From Pempheris klunzingeri (Eukaryota; Chordata; Actinopteri; Acropomatiformes; Pempheridae): a stretch of 64,000 bases of DNA. The notes beneath the pieces were generated by a model. It searched no databases. It worked only from the letters and a program-made list of their open reading frames with translations, and was not told where the DNA came from. Location: positions 347,896 through 411,895 of the forward strand of contig NW_027254956.1 in the NCBI RefSeq assembly GCF_042242105.1. Direction: 5' to 3'. The translations under genes and the position numbers were made by a program. Positions 1-15,000 of this stretch are shown in pieces (position 1 is the first letter of the stretch; the number at the start of each line of letters is the position of its first letter).

Positions 1-3000
1 CCAGTGTGAAGCCTTGCGAGGAATATTTACCCGCCCATCCAAGTTGTCTCGCACCGAAGGGGAGGCTAATGGTACTCAGACAGCACCACCCTCCCGCGCT
101 GCATCACCCACTCCTTCAGTTGGTAGCGTTGCCTCGCATACACCTGCCACCAAGTCGGCATTACCCTCAACTACCACAGCAGCAAAGAAGGCCTCATCCG
201 CTACACCAGCTACAGCGGCTACACCGGCTACACCATCTTCCAACCTTGCACGAACAAACAGTGAATCTGTCTCCAACCTCTCAGAGACTGGATCAGTCAA
301 GAAGGGGGAAAGGGAACTGAAGATGGGTGACCGTGTATTGGTAAAGTGTTTTATATTATATTATATAATAGAACAAAAGTCTCCTGGGTATTTCGCAAAG
401 TAATAGAACTCTAAAATTATACCTTTGTGTCCTAACATTAGTATTAGCATGAACAGTGCTTGTTCAGAGTCACATGGCCCTCCTCTTCTTCAACATAGTA
501 ATCTCAGAGAAATAAACATGGTCTCTATTTCATGTCACCAAACCTCCATCTCTGTCAGTTGAGGTGCTGGAACTAATGTGGTGGAGTGCAGTTACCATCT
601 GTGTGCGGTCCTGGTGGATTTTATCTTGCTGAGCACCTTCTTTCCTCCCTACGCCAGCCACATGCTACTTTCAACGGACTCCAAAAACACTTATGTGTTT
701 ATGAATATTAGAAGAACATAAAAGCACATGTGCTGTACAATGGTGACAAACAGCCATTACAAATGTTTTATGTATGTAGTGTGGAAATGTGTTGCAGATC
801 AATAGCAACTATCGTACGGACATGATCTTGTACACATAAATTGCTGCAGACAGTACGCACACACCCGCAGAAGAGATCATGCGTGGTTCACTGCATGGAG
901 CATGCTCAAACTCTTATAGATTATTCCCCATTTTCTCCCCTTCCTCAGCCAGGAAGCTGCGCAGCACGTTAAGTTAAGAAACATTCACACCACTTCCATA
1001 TTTAATATCATGTAAACCTTGCAGATCTGCATGAAAATAATTGAAAGGAAAAACATAGGTTTGTAGATGTTGACAGTTTGACCTCTTTCTGTTCAAAGAT
1101 GGTACACGCTTGTTTCTGTTGCTTTGATGGAATTATCTCATTCAAGTGTTTATTACCAGGCAAAGCTGATTACTCTGTATGCCTCTTTTATCTGTTTAGG
1201 AGATTAAATGTTGGCTAATGCGTAGTGTTTTCTTCTCAGGTTGGTGGTACAAAGGCAGGAGTTGTACGTTTCCTTGGAGAAACAGATTTTGCCAAAGGCG
1301 AGTGGTGTGGTGTGGAATTGGATGAGCCCTTAGGAAAGAATGACGGGGCTGTGGCAGGCACAAGGTACAAATGCAACTGGATCTGTAATAAGTAAAGTTT
1401 TAATTCTTTTTAACCACATGTGTGCCACTACCTCCAATATCATGATTGTACTCAATTATCTGTCCCCAGATATTTTCAGTGCCAACCCAAGTATGGCTTA
1501 TTTGCTCCAGTGCACAAAGTCACACGCATTGGCTTCCCTTCCACCACCCCAGCTAAAGCAAAAACAACAGTTCGGAAGGTAGTGGCCACACCATCAGGGC
1601 TAAAGCGAAGCCCTAGTGCTTCCTCTATCAGTACCATGAGCTCTGTGGCTTCGTCTGTCAGCGCCAAGCCCAGCCGTACAGGCCTGGTGAGATATGGACA
1701 CACACAGTTTCAACTGTGTTAAAAAATGGTACTCATCCATTTTTTTTAATGCTTACTCATCAGCCTGACCATGCTTGCATTTGGTCTCTCTCCATAGCTA
1801 ACAGAGACATCGTCGCGGTATAGTCGTAAGATTTCAGGCACCACAGCCCTGCAGGAGGCGCTGAAGGAGAAGCAGCAGCATATTGAGCAGCTGATGGCTG
1901 AAAGAGACATGGAGAGAGCTGAGGTCGCCAAGGCCACTGGCCATGTTGGAGAGATGGAGCAAGAAATTAGCCTGCTCAGGGATGATCAGGAGCAGGTCAG
2001 TATATCCAGTAGTTTAGTAATAACAATCTGCATGAACCTCCTATTCATCTTAAATTACGCTTAGAGTCTCTCTTAATTATCTTGTCATCTGTATTGATTT
2101 TTTTTTTGTTCAATGTCAACCTTTCTCTCAAAGATGGAGGCTAAGATGGACCAGTTACGTGCCTTGGTCGAAGCTGCAGACAAAGACAAAGTCGAGCTGT
2201 TGAATCAGCTGGAGGAGGAGCGTAGGTAAGGATCCCCAGAGGTGGGACCAGTCAAAGACACCTTTTTAATTTAATGGGTTCAGTTTATTGAGGCAGTTTA
2301 TTATTGGGCTTAACCTTGCTCTTGATCATTGCAATTAAAGTTATTAGTTACTCAGTTATGTAGACAACAACCACAACAAAAAAAAAGCTCCAGTAAGATT
2401 GTTTTTTTGTTGTTGTTTTGAACAGGAAGGTGGAGGACCTTCAGTTCCGAGTAGAGGAAGCTTGCATTACCAAAGGAGATCTGGAGGTAAATGCACCACG
2501 CAGATCCACACTATTGCGACTAACATATTTTATTGAAGGTATGTTGGAAAAACAAAACATCAATCAGTGTAATAATATTCATATATCAGACTGCAAATTA
2601 GACATTTCTATTTTTATTAAATAGTGAATTGACTAGTATATTTAACTCATTTGTCCTAATGATTTGAAATCAATATTTTGATATAAACTTAGAAGCAGTA
2701 TGTGCTCCATTCACCCTGCATCCTGGTTCTATTTCAGGATTCCAGTTAACATTAACCTCTATCTATATCCATGACAAAGTCATTTACATTTTTTATTTAC
2801 ATCAGTGTCCTTGGGTGCAGGTCTAATGCAATTTAAGATTGCATGGGATTAACTGGTACATGTTACCCTTGTTACAGAGCTGCAGTTGAGTCCAGTCAAT
2901 TGCATTATCTCTAGTTTGTGTTAGCAGTAGGAACTACCCATTCTGCAGTCTCATGCATGGACAGTTTGATACTGGCTTCATCTTGCATTAAATGATGTGC

Positions 3001-6000
3001 TGTCAAATGCATCTAGTAGTGCAGGAAGGCTCTGGCTTTGATGACGAGGCCAGGCCATTCTCAAACCAGAAATAAATGCATACGCAGACCTGATATCCAT
3101 GAGGTCACCAAGCATGTTTTTATTGTTGTTAGCATAATGAAAGCCCTGATGTAAAGAGATTGATTATATGTCTAAGAACCTCATTACCAGAATGCAATAT
3201 TAATAATGTTTGCCTACTATGGAGAAAGAAAACATTTTATTGTCGTCGTTGATTATCAAAGCTAGGGCAATTGTTAACGAAAGAACCTGCTCTCTACTTT
3301 TTCCTTCACATGATATCATGATATATTACTCATCATCTTTTTCTCAAGTGAGTCATGTTCTCATCCTAAGTTATGATAGGTAGAGTATTGGGGCCCAGTA
3401 GTATCTGTGTTCATATCTGATCAAAGGATTTGTTATTTATTTCACAGTGCTATACAGGGGACCATCTCAATTATCCTGAAGGCATCCGAACGCAAAATAG
3501 ATGTTAGAATACAGGGTTAGAATACCCCTTTATCTTCTTTTTACACGTGTATACTAACAGTCTATTACTTACTCACAACTGTGGATATATTAAAAACTTG
3601 CATGCAGCTTGAAATACACCAACAAACACTTAAGAATAGGCCAAACTCAAAAATGCTTTGTTGACTTCAAGCTGTTGAAGGTGTGCTAATGTTGTGCTAT
3701 AACCCTCAGTGCCTCCCTGTTCAGTGATGTGATGTTATTGCTTCTTCTTCCTTCTCGTCCTCGTCTTTCATGTTGGTCCAGTGCTCAGCATGGAACCACT
3801 GGAGATGCTCCCTTGTCATTCCACTGCCCAGTCACAGACCTCAGTTTGTCCACGGGAACTAAAGGGGGATAACACTCTCAGCTAAAAAATTCAAATGTAA
3901 TTTTTGTACCAAGTTAGTTATAGTTTATACCTACTCCACTGGCACTTTCGTGTTGCATACAGTGTCTAAGTAGACTTTTACATTCAAAGTACCCAGAAAA
4001 TTTACGCTGAACCCAAAAGAGCATTTGCTATAGTTTCATAATCACATCCTTCTTGCCCCATTCATTACCTTTTGGATGTGATATAAAAGTAAGCTAGACA
4101 TGAGGGTTAATTTTGTCAGATTGTGTCCATGGAAAACCTAATGTTGTATGACCTGAAAATAGTCATTGGGCCCAGCATTTAAAATTAGTGCTATTCCCCT
4201 CAAAATGAAACTTTGGGTAACATATAAGACGTGAAGCACAAAATTCTGCCAGGAAATGCGTCCTGAAACCCTTATTCATAGCACACAATGCCAAGAAGTC
4301 AAATGGGAATTCTTTCTGTTTCTTGAGACATGCTTCTGCGTTACTGATTGATTTCTGTTAAGTTGGTCACGAATCTTGCACATGGTGGTCTGATAAATGG
4401 TGGTTTCTTATATAATACTTAATTTATGCAGTGTGGACAATGACCTTATAACCAAAGAGAGAAAGCAGTGTGGATATCAATAATGCTACAGCCTTTATTA
4501 CTTTACTAGTATAGTAAGTAAGTCATCATGTGGATTCAGCTGAAAATACAAAAAAGCTGAAAAATGTCTTTATAGTGACTTTCTATTGTTAAATCAATAT
4601 AACAATTCTACAACACTGATATAATCTGTATGATAAAATGCACTTATGTTACACAATGTAGCATGAGGTAAAGGAGTCAGGAAACATCCATCACTGCTTT
4701 CTCTCCATGATGTGGTGAAGTCTTTTTTACTTAATTTATTTGCTGGCTTGACACACATTATCAAAAATATGTATGTACCATAACAATCAATGTGCTTTGT
4801 CCACCAGGTGTCAATTTTGCATGGTTACTTCTAAACTGCCTCCATCAACATACTCATCCTGCACATCCATAACAGATGCCCCCCACCTCTTTTGCTGCTT
4901 GTCTTGTATTTCCCACCATTCTTTCACAAAAATCCCTGTGTGCAGCAATTTATGGCACAGCCTGAATGTTCTGCATGGGGTGTCATCCCTTTTCCACTCA
5001 TCCACCAATCCTCCAAATTCTCATACACAAACACACACTTACTGTACACATACTCCATCACCACTATCTTTGTCCAAACCCCTCCATCCTCTCTCTTGTC
5101 TCCCTCCCTCTCTGTCTGCGTTGGGCTGGCATGTGATGGTGGCACTGGTGTGTTCTCTTCCTCTCCCCCTTGTTTACTAACAGACGCAGACCAGACTGGA
5201 GCATGCCCACATTAAGGAGCTTGAACAGAGCCTGCTCTTTGAAAAGACCAAAGCTGAGAAACTCCAAAGAGAGTTAGAAGACACTAGGGTAATGAATTCT
5301 GCTCTGCAGTGTACTGCGTTGGAAAAGAGGGCCTGGGCCAGGAATAATGGCCAAAAACTTTGCGAGGTGTTGAGCAGTAAATGACGCTTTGCTTTGTATG
5401 GGTTTATGGTGAATGAACCTGAACCCCACAAATGTATTTCAAACCACAAAAAATTATACTGATACATATATTGATTTTATTTAAATGCACAAATTAGTCC
5501 ATCCTGCCATAAGTTAGACTAATAGATGCAGCATCAAACCTTTAGGCATTAGTCACAGATTTTATTTAGAAAAGTATATATTTCTGTTCTAAATGTAAAA
5601 AAATAACCAATTGCGTCTTTCTGCTGTCTTAAGTGACGGCTCTTTTACTTGTACTATTTTCCAAAGCGCTCCTCAACCTGAACTCACTCTTGCTTTACTG
5701 GTATCACTGCTTAACCAGACAGACAAACTTATCCCTTGTCCCAGCTAATCATTTTCTTGGTTATCCTATGTTCTACCTCCCAGTCCTTCCCAGCATCCAT
5801 TTGTCCTGCTTATTTGGTGTCCCTGCATTCTGTTAGACTAAAATCTGCTCCACCTCCCAGGCTATGCATCCTTATGTTCCCCTAGAATATTATAGACATA
5901 ATGGGTAGCAGGAAAAATGCAGTTCTATAGTTTCATGAGAAAAGGATGATTATTTTGTCCAAATGTTGATTTTGATTAAATGATTCCCCTGCCTTAATCA

Positions 6001-9000
6001 AGCTATTAAGTTGAACCAGTGAAAAGAAAAACACATGTGAAAACATTAAATAACAGATTTGGAACATAGCTGTTCTAACATAAATCATGAGATCAATAGT
6101 AGCATTAATTCACTGATGAAAAGTTTTAGTGAAATAGATGGTGGGAAATGTTTTACACACTGCTATAGCTCCATACATGCTTTCAGTGTTCACATCCATT
6201 GTTTGGACCACACCCTTTATAGCCACAAGAGGTCAGTGTAACACCTTGTTTTGGGGATCAATGTTTTATGCCCTCCTCATCAAACAAGCAAATTGACCAT
6301 TTTCTTTGTTAGAAAATATTGAGTTTTACTATTACCAAGCGATTTTATCTGTAATTACAGTTAATAATCATTCTTTACTGTTATTGGACAAATGAAAACG
6401 GATATAACTACGTTTTTAACACACATTTTTGTGCACAGTGGTTCATTGCGTCAGATTGGGACACTTTTTTGAATGTAAGCATTTGTGCTTTTAAAGGTTG
6501 CTACTGTGTCGGAAAGATCCCGTATTATGGAGCTTGAGAGGGACCTTTCTCTGCGAAAAAGAGAGGTAGCTGACCTGCAGCTGCGTCTTGGAACCCAGCA
6601 GGGCACTGAGGACTCAAACTCTACTCTTTCCCCCCTTCTGGAAGAGATAAACTCTCTGAGAGACCAGTTGGCTTCCCAAGAAGCGAATCAGCAAGAAGAG
6701 CTGGCAAGATACAAGGAGAAGGTAGAAGCTCAAGATAAGACCCACACTGAGGCAGTTGCCCAGCTTCAGGCTACATCAGTAAGGCTCTCTGGTGACAATG
6801 AGCAGTTGCAGATGCGCTTAAGCCAGGCTGAGAAGGAGAATGCTGACGTTATTGAACTGTGGCGTTCCAAGTTGGAGTCTGCCATTACCTCTCATCAGCA
6901 AGCCATGGAGGAGCTGAAGGTGTCCTTCAGCAAAGGTGCAGGTGCGCAGGCAGAAGAACTTATAGAAACCAAAAGTGCACTAGAGAGTCTGAAGTTGGAG
7001 CACAATTTGGCTCTAGAGGAGGCAGGAGCCAAACAAAAAGCTGAAGCTGCTGCTTGGACTCAGGAGACACAGTCACTGAAGGCACAGCTGTTGTCTTTGA
7101 CTGAGGACAAGGAGCAACTGGAGGAGGCATTACGGTCCAGTGTTGAAAAAGCAGAGGAGCAGCACCTTGTGGAGATGGAGGATATTCTCGGAAAGCTTCA
7201 TGCTGCGGAACTTAGGGTAAAGGAGCTCGAGGAGAAAGAAGCAATGTGGACACATCAGGCCCAAGACATGGACAGAGAAACCAAAGAGCAGATGGCAGAA
7301 ATGGTGGCTCTGCGAAGCCAAGTAGCACAAAGTAACCAGGCGCTTGTGACCCTGAAGAGTCAATTAGAGATGGTTCAGAGTCGCGGAAACAACCAGGATG
7401 CCAAGGTGGGTTCTTGTTCACCTCCTCAGCGTGTCTTCTGTTAGGTCAGTAAGGCATTTTGTGACAATGATTGTCAGCCATTGTTTTGTTAGCGATTTGT
7501 TTTGATGTGCATGTTTCTTCGCTGATTGCCTTTGTCCATTTTGGTGACGTGCTATTAGGTGAGTGAATTGAGCTCTCAATTGGAGAGCCGACAGCAGGAA
7601 GTCCTCTCTTCACAGCAGAGTCTGGCCATTGTACAGAAGGAGAAGGACAACCTGGAACAGGAGTTTGACAGCCTGGTAAGACTTATGGCTTAATTATGGG
7701 TGTGGGTACGGTATTTCTTTTGGTCACTGGTCTCTTTCATGTTCAGTGCCCTTTGATGAACAAACTATTTAATTCCATCACTGTTTCTAAACTACCTCAG
7801 TCATGTCTGTTGCATTTCTCTACTGCTTTTTCTTGTTAGTTACTTGCTGACATGTCAGATACCGATATATCGATAATGAGCTGGCATCAGTCAGTATATC
7901 TGCTTGTTCAATGTGTTATTTGGTGTTGTGACAGAACATAACTGAAATGCTGTACAAACCACAACAATCTTGAAAAACGCTCCTGTCCTGCAAATTTGTC
8001 TATTGCAGAAAAATCATGTACGAAAATGTGACGCAAAAAAGTATTTTTCCCAACAGAAGCAAAAGCTGGCTGAAAGCACACAGGAGCAGACAAAATCAGC
8101 AAAAACTATGCAAGGTAAATGATAGAACCAATTGGTCCTTGTTCACTTAGTCAAATGTTTTTCCTCCCATCTTTTTTGCAAATCGAAAAATTTTACATTT
8201 TTATATTTACAGAAACACTCGAGAAGCTCGGTAAGAAGGAAGAGCAGTGCTCATCCCTGTCCACAGAATCAGAATCTCTAAGAAGTCAACTTGCCGGTGA
8301 GAACATTTGAATTGCATTCTTTAATGTAAAATGTTTTGTAAGAAGTTTGAATTGTTGCTATTGGAGACTTGAAACTCATCTTGTCTTTACTTAGGGCTGG
8401 AGAGGAAGCTGAAGGCCGCAGATGAAAAGCTTGAGCAGCTTTCAAAGGACAAAAGCAAACTGGAAAATGATATTTCAGAAATGATGAAGGCATCCGGTGA
8501 TAGTTCAGTACAGCTGACCAAAATGAATGAAGACCTCATACAGAAAGAAAGGTACCACATTTTATTCCATGTTGTGGTCACTTTATGCTTTAGTTATCTA
8601 ACCTGACACTGAACATCATGAACGCCCCTTTTTTCTTGTCACCACTCAGGAGGCTTGAGGAGTTACAGAGTCAGCTGGCAGAGGAGAAGGAGAAGGTGGC
8701 CCACTTGAATGAACAAGTCCAGCAGGAACAGTGCCACAAAGAGCAGGAGCTGAAAAAGACCAGAGATGCACTTGAGTCTCAAATAAGTGGCCTTCAGGAG
8801 AAGATTACTAACTTGGTTAGCATTATGAGGCAGCCAAAAAATTTGTTTGTGCTTGAGAATTGTATGTCACTTACTTCAAGACTTAAAAAATTGTTTTATA
8901 GACATTAAAATTGTAATACTTCAGTTACCATGCTTTGGAAAATCTTGCACTTTGGCTGTTTCGAAACCAGTAAATAAATGCTTTAATGTGGTTAGTTATT

Positions 9001-12000
9001 TCGTTTCTCATTCCCTGTTTTCTAGGAGAAGAATGTTAAACAAGGTGAGAGCCTGGTTGAAGAGCTGAAGGCCTCCAAAGAGAAATCCCTCTCTCAGGCC
9101 TCAGAACTCCATGTCAAGGAACTTGAGGGGCTGCAGAGTCAAATTGACAAGCTGACGCAGGAACTCACTTCCTCAAAGGACAAAACCCAGGAACTGGAGA
9201 AGTTGGTATCTGAGCTGCAGCCATACAAGGAACAGGCTCAGGTAAAAACAAACCCTCAAAGAAACACATTAATTAAGTCAAAATGTTTTGAATTTTCTGT
9301 ATCATATTTAAATGTGTAAGATTCTTTTGTACTTCTTAAACATTAGTGATTAATGAACAGTATAAACAGCATTATCGCTCCTAATTACTGTTCTGCAAAT
9401 TATTAGATAAGTTGGTCATTTCCCCCGATATTAAGGCTAATAACCTCTTGTGTCATATTCATCTTAGCTGTATATTGGATTGTGCTATGGGCTATATGCT
9501 TGCAGGGGTACACCTGACAAAATGCCTTTAATGTATTTTAAGACAATTATTTGATTATTGGGTAAGACATTGATTGTAGTAAAAATTAAACTAACATTAA
9601 GAACAACTACTTACATATTTTACATTTAGCTATTACTTTAAGTTTCTTTCAAATTACATTACATGATTATCACTTTTGCTATGTACCCCTGTTAGCATTC
9701 TTTATTACCTTGATATTTCATTTAAGTAGAACATTTTCACTTTCTAACAACTTGGTTTCGTGAGTATTTCTACACCATTGGAGGCATTCATTAACAGCAC
9801 TGGCTTATGCTGCATACTTTTCCCATTCATCTTACAATACATATTTCAAGGCATATTAAAAGTGCTTTTGCAATGTGGATCCCATTATATTTGAATTAAT
9901 TGCCATACAAGATGCTGCAAGGTAGTCATTCACTATAATGGTCAGATTTGTTGCATCAATGCAATTAATACATTAATTTAAAGTAAGGGCTCAAGTGAAA
10001 ATGTTCCACCTTTTTATATTTTTGAAAATCATTGTGGTGTAAGCTGTGGTGTGATCTTTTGCCATTTTTGAGCTTTTTTTTCCCGCAGCTTAACCTATCA
10101 GCTGCATATTACTTATGTCCATATTTGCTTGGTTTATTTTTGGACTCATCTTACTTTTCCCTGTGTATATATATTCCCCTCCTTTTTTCTATCAACTTTA
10201 TTTTCCCAGTGTCTTTCTGCTGAGCTTGACTCCTACAAGCATGATGTTGAACATTTGTCCAAAAAACTGGAAAAGCAAAGTCTAGATCTGGAAAGTATGT
10301 GTAAGGAAAGTGAGGATGTTAAAGCTGAGAAAGGTAAACTGGAGAAACGGCTTTCAGATATGCAGACCAAGCTCTCTGCCCTTGAGGTTAGCAACCAGGA
10401 GCTTTCAGTCCAGAGTGATGAACTGCTAACAACCAGAGATAAGCTTTCAAAAAATCAAGAGGAATTACTAGCCAACAACAAACGCTCAGATGAAGAAAGG
10501 ATTACATTGAACAAAGAGTTGGTGAAGCTGAAAGATCTTCTTCAGAAAGTACAGATTGAAAACAAAAAACAGAAGCATGCTGAAAGTGAACACCAGGCCC
10601 AAATTGAAGAGCTTCAAAGACAAAATGCAGAGAAGAATGACTTGCTCCTTAAGCATCAACAGGACAGCCAGCAAATTGAGGCTAAAAAGAAGCAACTACT
10701 CGAGGATTATGAAAATGTCTGCAAGGAGAGGAACCAGCTTGAAGACAACCTCAATGAAAGCAGGTCAAAGCTCACATGTGAGAAGGACAATCTAATTTTA
10801 GAGAGAGATACTGCTAGAAATGCCAAAAAATCTCTTGATGCTAAGAATTCTGAGTTGCAAGCAAAACTTAAATCTTTGAACTTAGAAAAAGAAGATCTTA
10901 CAATGAAGAATACCCAGCTGCAGGCCCTCACAGAAACACTGACTAAAGAGAAGGAGGAGATGTCCACTGAAATCAGTGCTGCTGTGTTGGATAAAAAGAG
11001 CCTTGAGACAGTGAAGGAGGAGCTCCAGATTAAGCTCAGTGTTACAAAGAAAGACTTGGAGAGCTCCGTCCGTGAATGTGAAGAACTTAAAGCCTCAAAA
11101 ATGAGTCTGGCCCAAATGCTGGAAGAGTTCAAGACAAGCAGTCAGGTGACTGATTCTGAGAGGCTCCACCTTTGCCAGGAGAAAGAAGACTTAATTGCGG
11201 TTCAAAGAAAAATCTGTAATGAGAAGGAAGAGCTCCTCAGAGAGATGGAAGAATTAAAGGAGAAGCTTCAGATCGTAACAGAACAACTGTCTCAGTCCAA
11301 TGAGAAACTTAAAGAAGCATTATCGTCTTTTGAGCAAGAGAGGCAAGCATTTCGCCTTCAGAATTCAGAAATTGAGATGGCTCTACATGGTATACGAAAA
11401 GAAAAGATGAGCCTGGATTCAGCACTAGAACAGCAGAAAATGGATTATGAGTGTCTGGCAGTGGAGAAGGGAGAGGTAGAAGAGAAGCTCACAAAAGCTA
11501 TATCTGAAAAAAGTGCTCTTTCTCTTGAGCGTGATAAGCTAGCTACTGATATCCGAACAGCAAAGGACCAATTGGATAGTCACTCCAGAGAAAATGCTGT
11601 CAATATCCAAGATAAGTCTCATCTAACAACGCTACTGGAGGAAACCAAATGCCAGAAAGACAAGGTTGAAGCAGAGATGACTTCTTTGAAACAAGAAAAG
11701 GCTGACCTGCAAAATGAACTGCAGAAACATGAATGTGATATTGAAGTTCTTAAAAAGGACAAAACCGAACTTGTCAAAGAGCATAGTAAACTAAAAATTG
11801 ATTTTGAAAAGACTAATTTAGAATTGGTTCAACAGGTTGAAAGCCTTAAAAACGATTGCCAGCATCTGCAATCGTTGCAGACTGAAGCTGACAAAAAAGT
11901 GCAGTCGTTGCAGAAAGAGAACCAGGGGCTGGTTCAGGAGATCCAGGAGTTAAAATGTCAGACTACATCAATGTCAGAGGCCAAGCACCTTCTTGAGAAC

Positions 12001-15000
12001 CAGCTGGAGGATGTATCTCGTGAACGGACTAAAGTGATAGTTGACAAGGATGGCCTTTCCAAACAAACTGAGGAGCTGCAGAAGACGTTATCCAAAATTA
12101 CACAAGAAAATAAAGAGATGTCTTCTGACCTTAAGAATGCTGATGAGCAAAAGAAGTCTTTTATGGTGGATATTCAGACTTTGAAAATGAAATTAAAGCA
12201 GCAAGAGCAAGAAACCAGTGAGTTGACACGAGGTAAAGAGCAGCTATTATCTAAGCTTGAGGAGATGGGCAAACAGATGACCTTCCTGACCACAGAGAAG
12301 GAAAACCTTTTAGCTGGACAGTGTAAATTGGAGCAGGACATTTCTTCTCTTCACACAAGCCAAGAACAGTCAGTCACGGAACAGTCAAGACTCCTTGGAG
12401 AGTTAGACAAGTTGCATGCAAGCCAGAAACAACTAGAGGCTGATGTCAATGGCCTACAAGCTGATAAAGAACTTTTGGAAAAGCAATATAAAAATGCTGT
12501 TGCGGAGGCATCAGCCTCTGTTGTTTCGAAAGAAGAGATTTCCTCAAGCATCTCAAATCTCAACGCACAGAAGGATGCTCTGCAGGTGGAGAGAGATGAA
12601 GCCACCCAGCAAATCAGGAAGCTGGAGTCCCAACTAAAACTTGCCATTTCTAAGCAGCTTGAGGTATTCCTCCTCCAGTAGTAATCACTGACACACATAC
12701 CTTAGAGTGGCTGGGTCTATGTCACCTACTTACTGCATGCTTGCTGGTTTGTCTGCCTTTCCCCTCCTTTTATTTTCGTGCCTAACTTTCATCTTCCATC
12801 TACTAACTGCTGTTAGTTACCCTTAACTCCCAGCCTGTTCCTGTGGGCTTATAACGTGATATAACATAAGGCGAAATTCTTCTGGGTTACATGATTATGT
12901 AGGTGTAAGGTGATCTTTATCACACTCACCATCTGATGGTGTTTCATATTTCATTTGAATTTATAATTGATCTTAATAGACTCAACTCAAAAAGGTCGAT
13001 GTGAGGATTTCTCAGCACACTGTCATCACACTCACACTCATCACAAATATTAATGCAATGGGAAAGATTGTAGCCTCAATAATCTGCTTTAGTGTCATTC
13101 AGGTTTTGGGCTTGCAAAATCTCTCTGAGCAGACTGTTACAATTACACTTACTGATCATATACATATAGACAGAAATGATTAAATATCTCGATACAAGGC
13201 AGCTCTTGGTGGTAACCAGTGGTTTCTACCATCATTCAGGATTTGAGGAAGTCCTACACAGAATGCCTGTAAAGAAATACCACTATTTTTTTTTTTCTTA
13301 TGTGATTCATTGCTTAAGTTAATGGGTTGCCAGTATCCGTTCTGAGGCCACAGGTTGTAGAGTATTTAAAGTATTTCCTAATTGTTTTTGTTGATTAGTG
13401 TAATATTTATGTTGTTAATTCTCAACCAGAATGTACTTAGAAATGTAAATTTGCAATGAACTGATATTTGGATTTGGAGATTTGGAATTGATGCTAAATC
13501 AGTAATTAGACAAACATTAAACATTAAGCATGCGATTAATTAAATTCTTTTAAAACAAGGTAATTGCTTGTAGTCAAACGATGCATTATAAATAGCTTAA
13601 TCAAATGACCTTCACAATACGTATTCTGGTTGGTTGAGGTCATTAGGTATTGATGTCAACCAACCATTTGCTTCTCTTGATATGAAACCGTTCTTATCAA
13701 ATATCCTGCTCATGCACCATTTAGGCTACAGAGGCCTCTGGTAAGACTGCTGAGGCTCTTGAACAACTGGCAAAAGAGAAGGCCAGTTTGATGCAGGAGA
13801 AGAACGAAGCCCAATCTTTGCTTGAAGTGCTCCGAAACTCTAAGCAGGAGATGGAGACCAAGGTAAGAGATGGAAAGATGGGTCTTTGCAGAAAAAGTGC
13901 TAATATAAACTTTCAGAGGTGAAGCAACTCTTTCCATCAAGCAATATATGTGAAAGAAAAGGAAATGAGTAAAATCTTGGGTATATGTGTTTTGTAGTTG
14001 TAGCTTATAATATATTTATTGTTTTAGCTAAAAACTTTGAAGAAAGAGAATTCCAAGTACCAAGAAGACCTGAATGTATCTAAAGAGCAGCTTTGCACAG
14101 AAACTCAGAGGACTAAGAGTTTGTGCCATGAAATGTGAGTATGTCTTTAATTTTGGAAAAATATAAATATATCAAATTTAAATTTGAATAATATGATAAT
14201 ATGATGTATTTAATGGGTTACAGTAAATCAAGAGACATGGCAGGAAGTGTTCCTACAAACCAATATGATTTCTGCACGAGTTGTCAGAATTTCTTGGATG
14301 ATTTTAATATTTGTGTTTTTTCAGTGAGGAGCTTAAAGAAGCAGCTTCTGTGAAGACGGAGTCCCTGCAGACGATGCAAGATGAAAACAACAAGCTGACT
14401 CTGGAGCTCGAAAACAGTCACAAAGGCCAGAGTGATCTTGTGAAGGTGCAACACATAATCATAATCTTTATTGTATTATTTTTATTGAATTCTTAAATCT
14501 CATAAAACTACGGCCATCAGAACATTTTGTCTTTCAGCTTTTGATGAGCAGACCATGACTGGGACATTTTTTTCTCTTCCCTCTAGTTTAAGGATGAGCA
14601 CTCAAAACTCAAAAAACAGTTGAAAGAGTTGAAGCAAAGGTATGAAGACATGATCATTTTATGAATCAGTCCATTTCTCAGATCTCTACAAATTCACCAG
14701 TATTTTGAAGCCTGTTGACTAAATGAACACAAATGCTTTCACTTGCTAATATGCTGTGCATTTTATTATGAAGCAAATGGTATATCATGCTGTTCTTTTT
14801 CTGCAAAGCCTGCCAAATAATGCCTTCAGGTAACTCACATTTTAATGTAATTTGATATTGGTCATCATCCTGTAATAGTGCAAACATTAACCATTACACC
14901 AAAAAATATATTAACATGCAAACCCGTTCCACCTGATTAGCAGTTTGATAGTGTTTTTACACTACTGGTGGTGTTTTTTGTTTGTTTTTATTAGTTTGTT

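Noticed and set aside
76..300. Minus-strand 74-codon frame opposite the first clip1 exon
   Set aside because: A shadow of the Ala/Thr/Ser-rich clip1 linker; no similarity of its own.
4773..5215. Several overlapping frames on both strands in clip1 intron 6
   Set aside because: Produced by a C/T-rich tract; no splice sites joining clip1 in frame and no recognisable protein.
10707..11132. Minus-strand 141-codon Ser/Leu-rich frame
   Set aside because: Antisense of clip1 coiled-coil codons; such frames are expected opposite Glu/Lys-rich exons.
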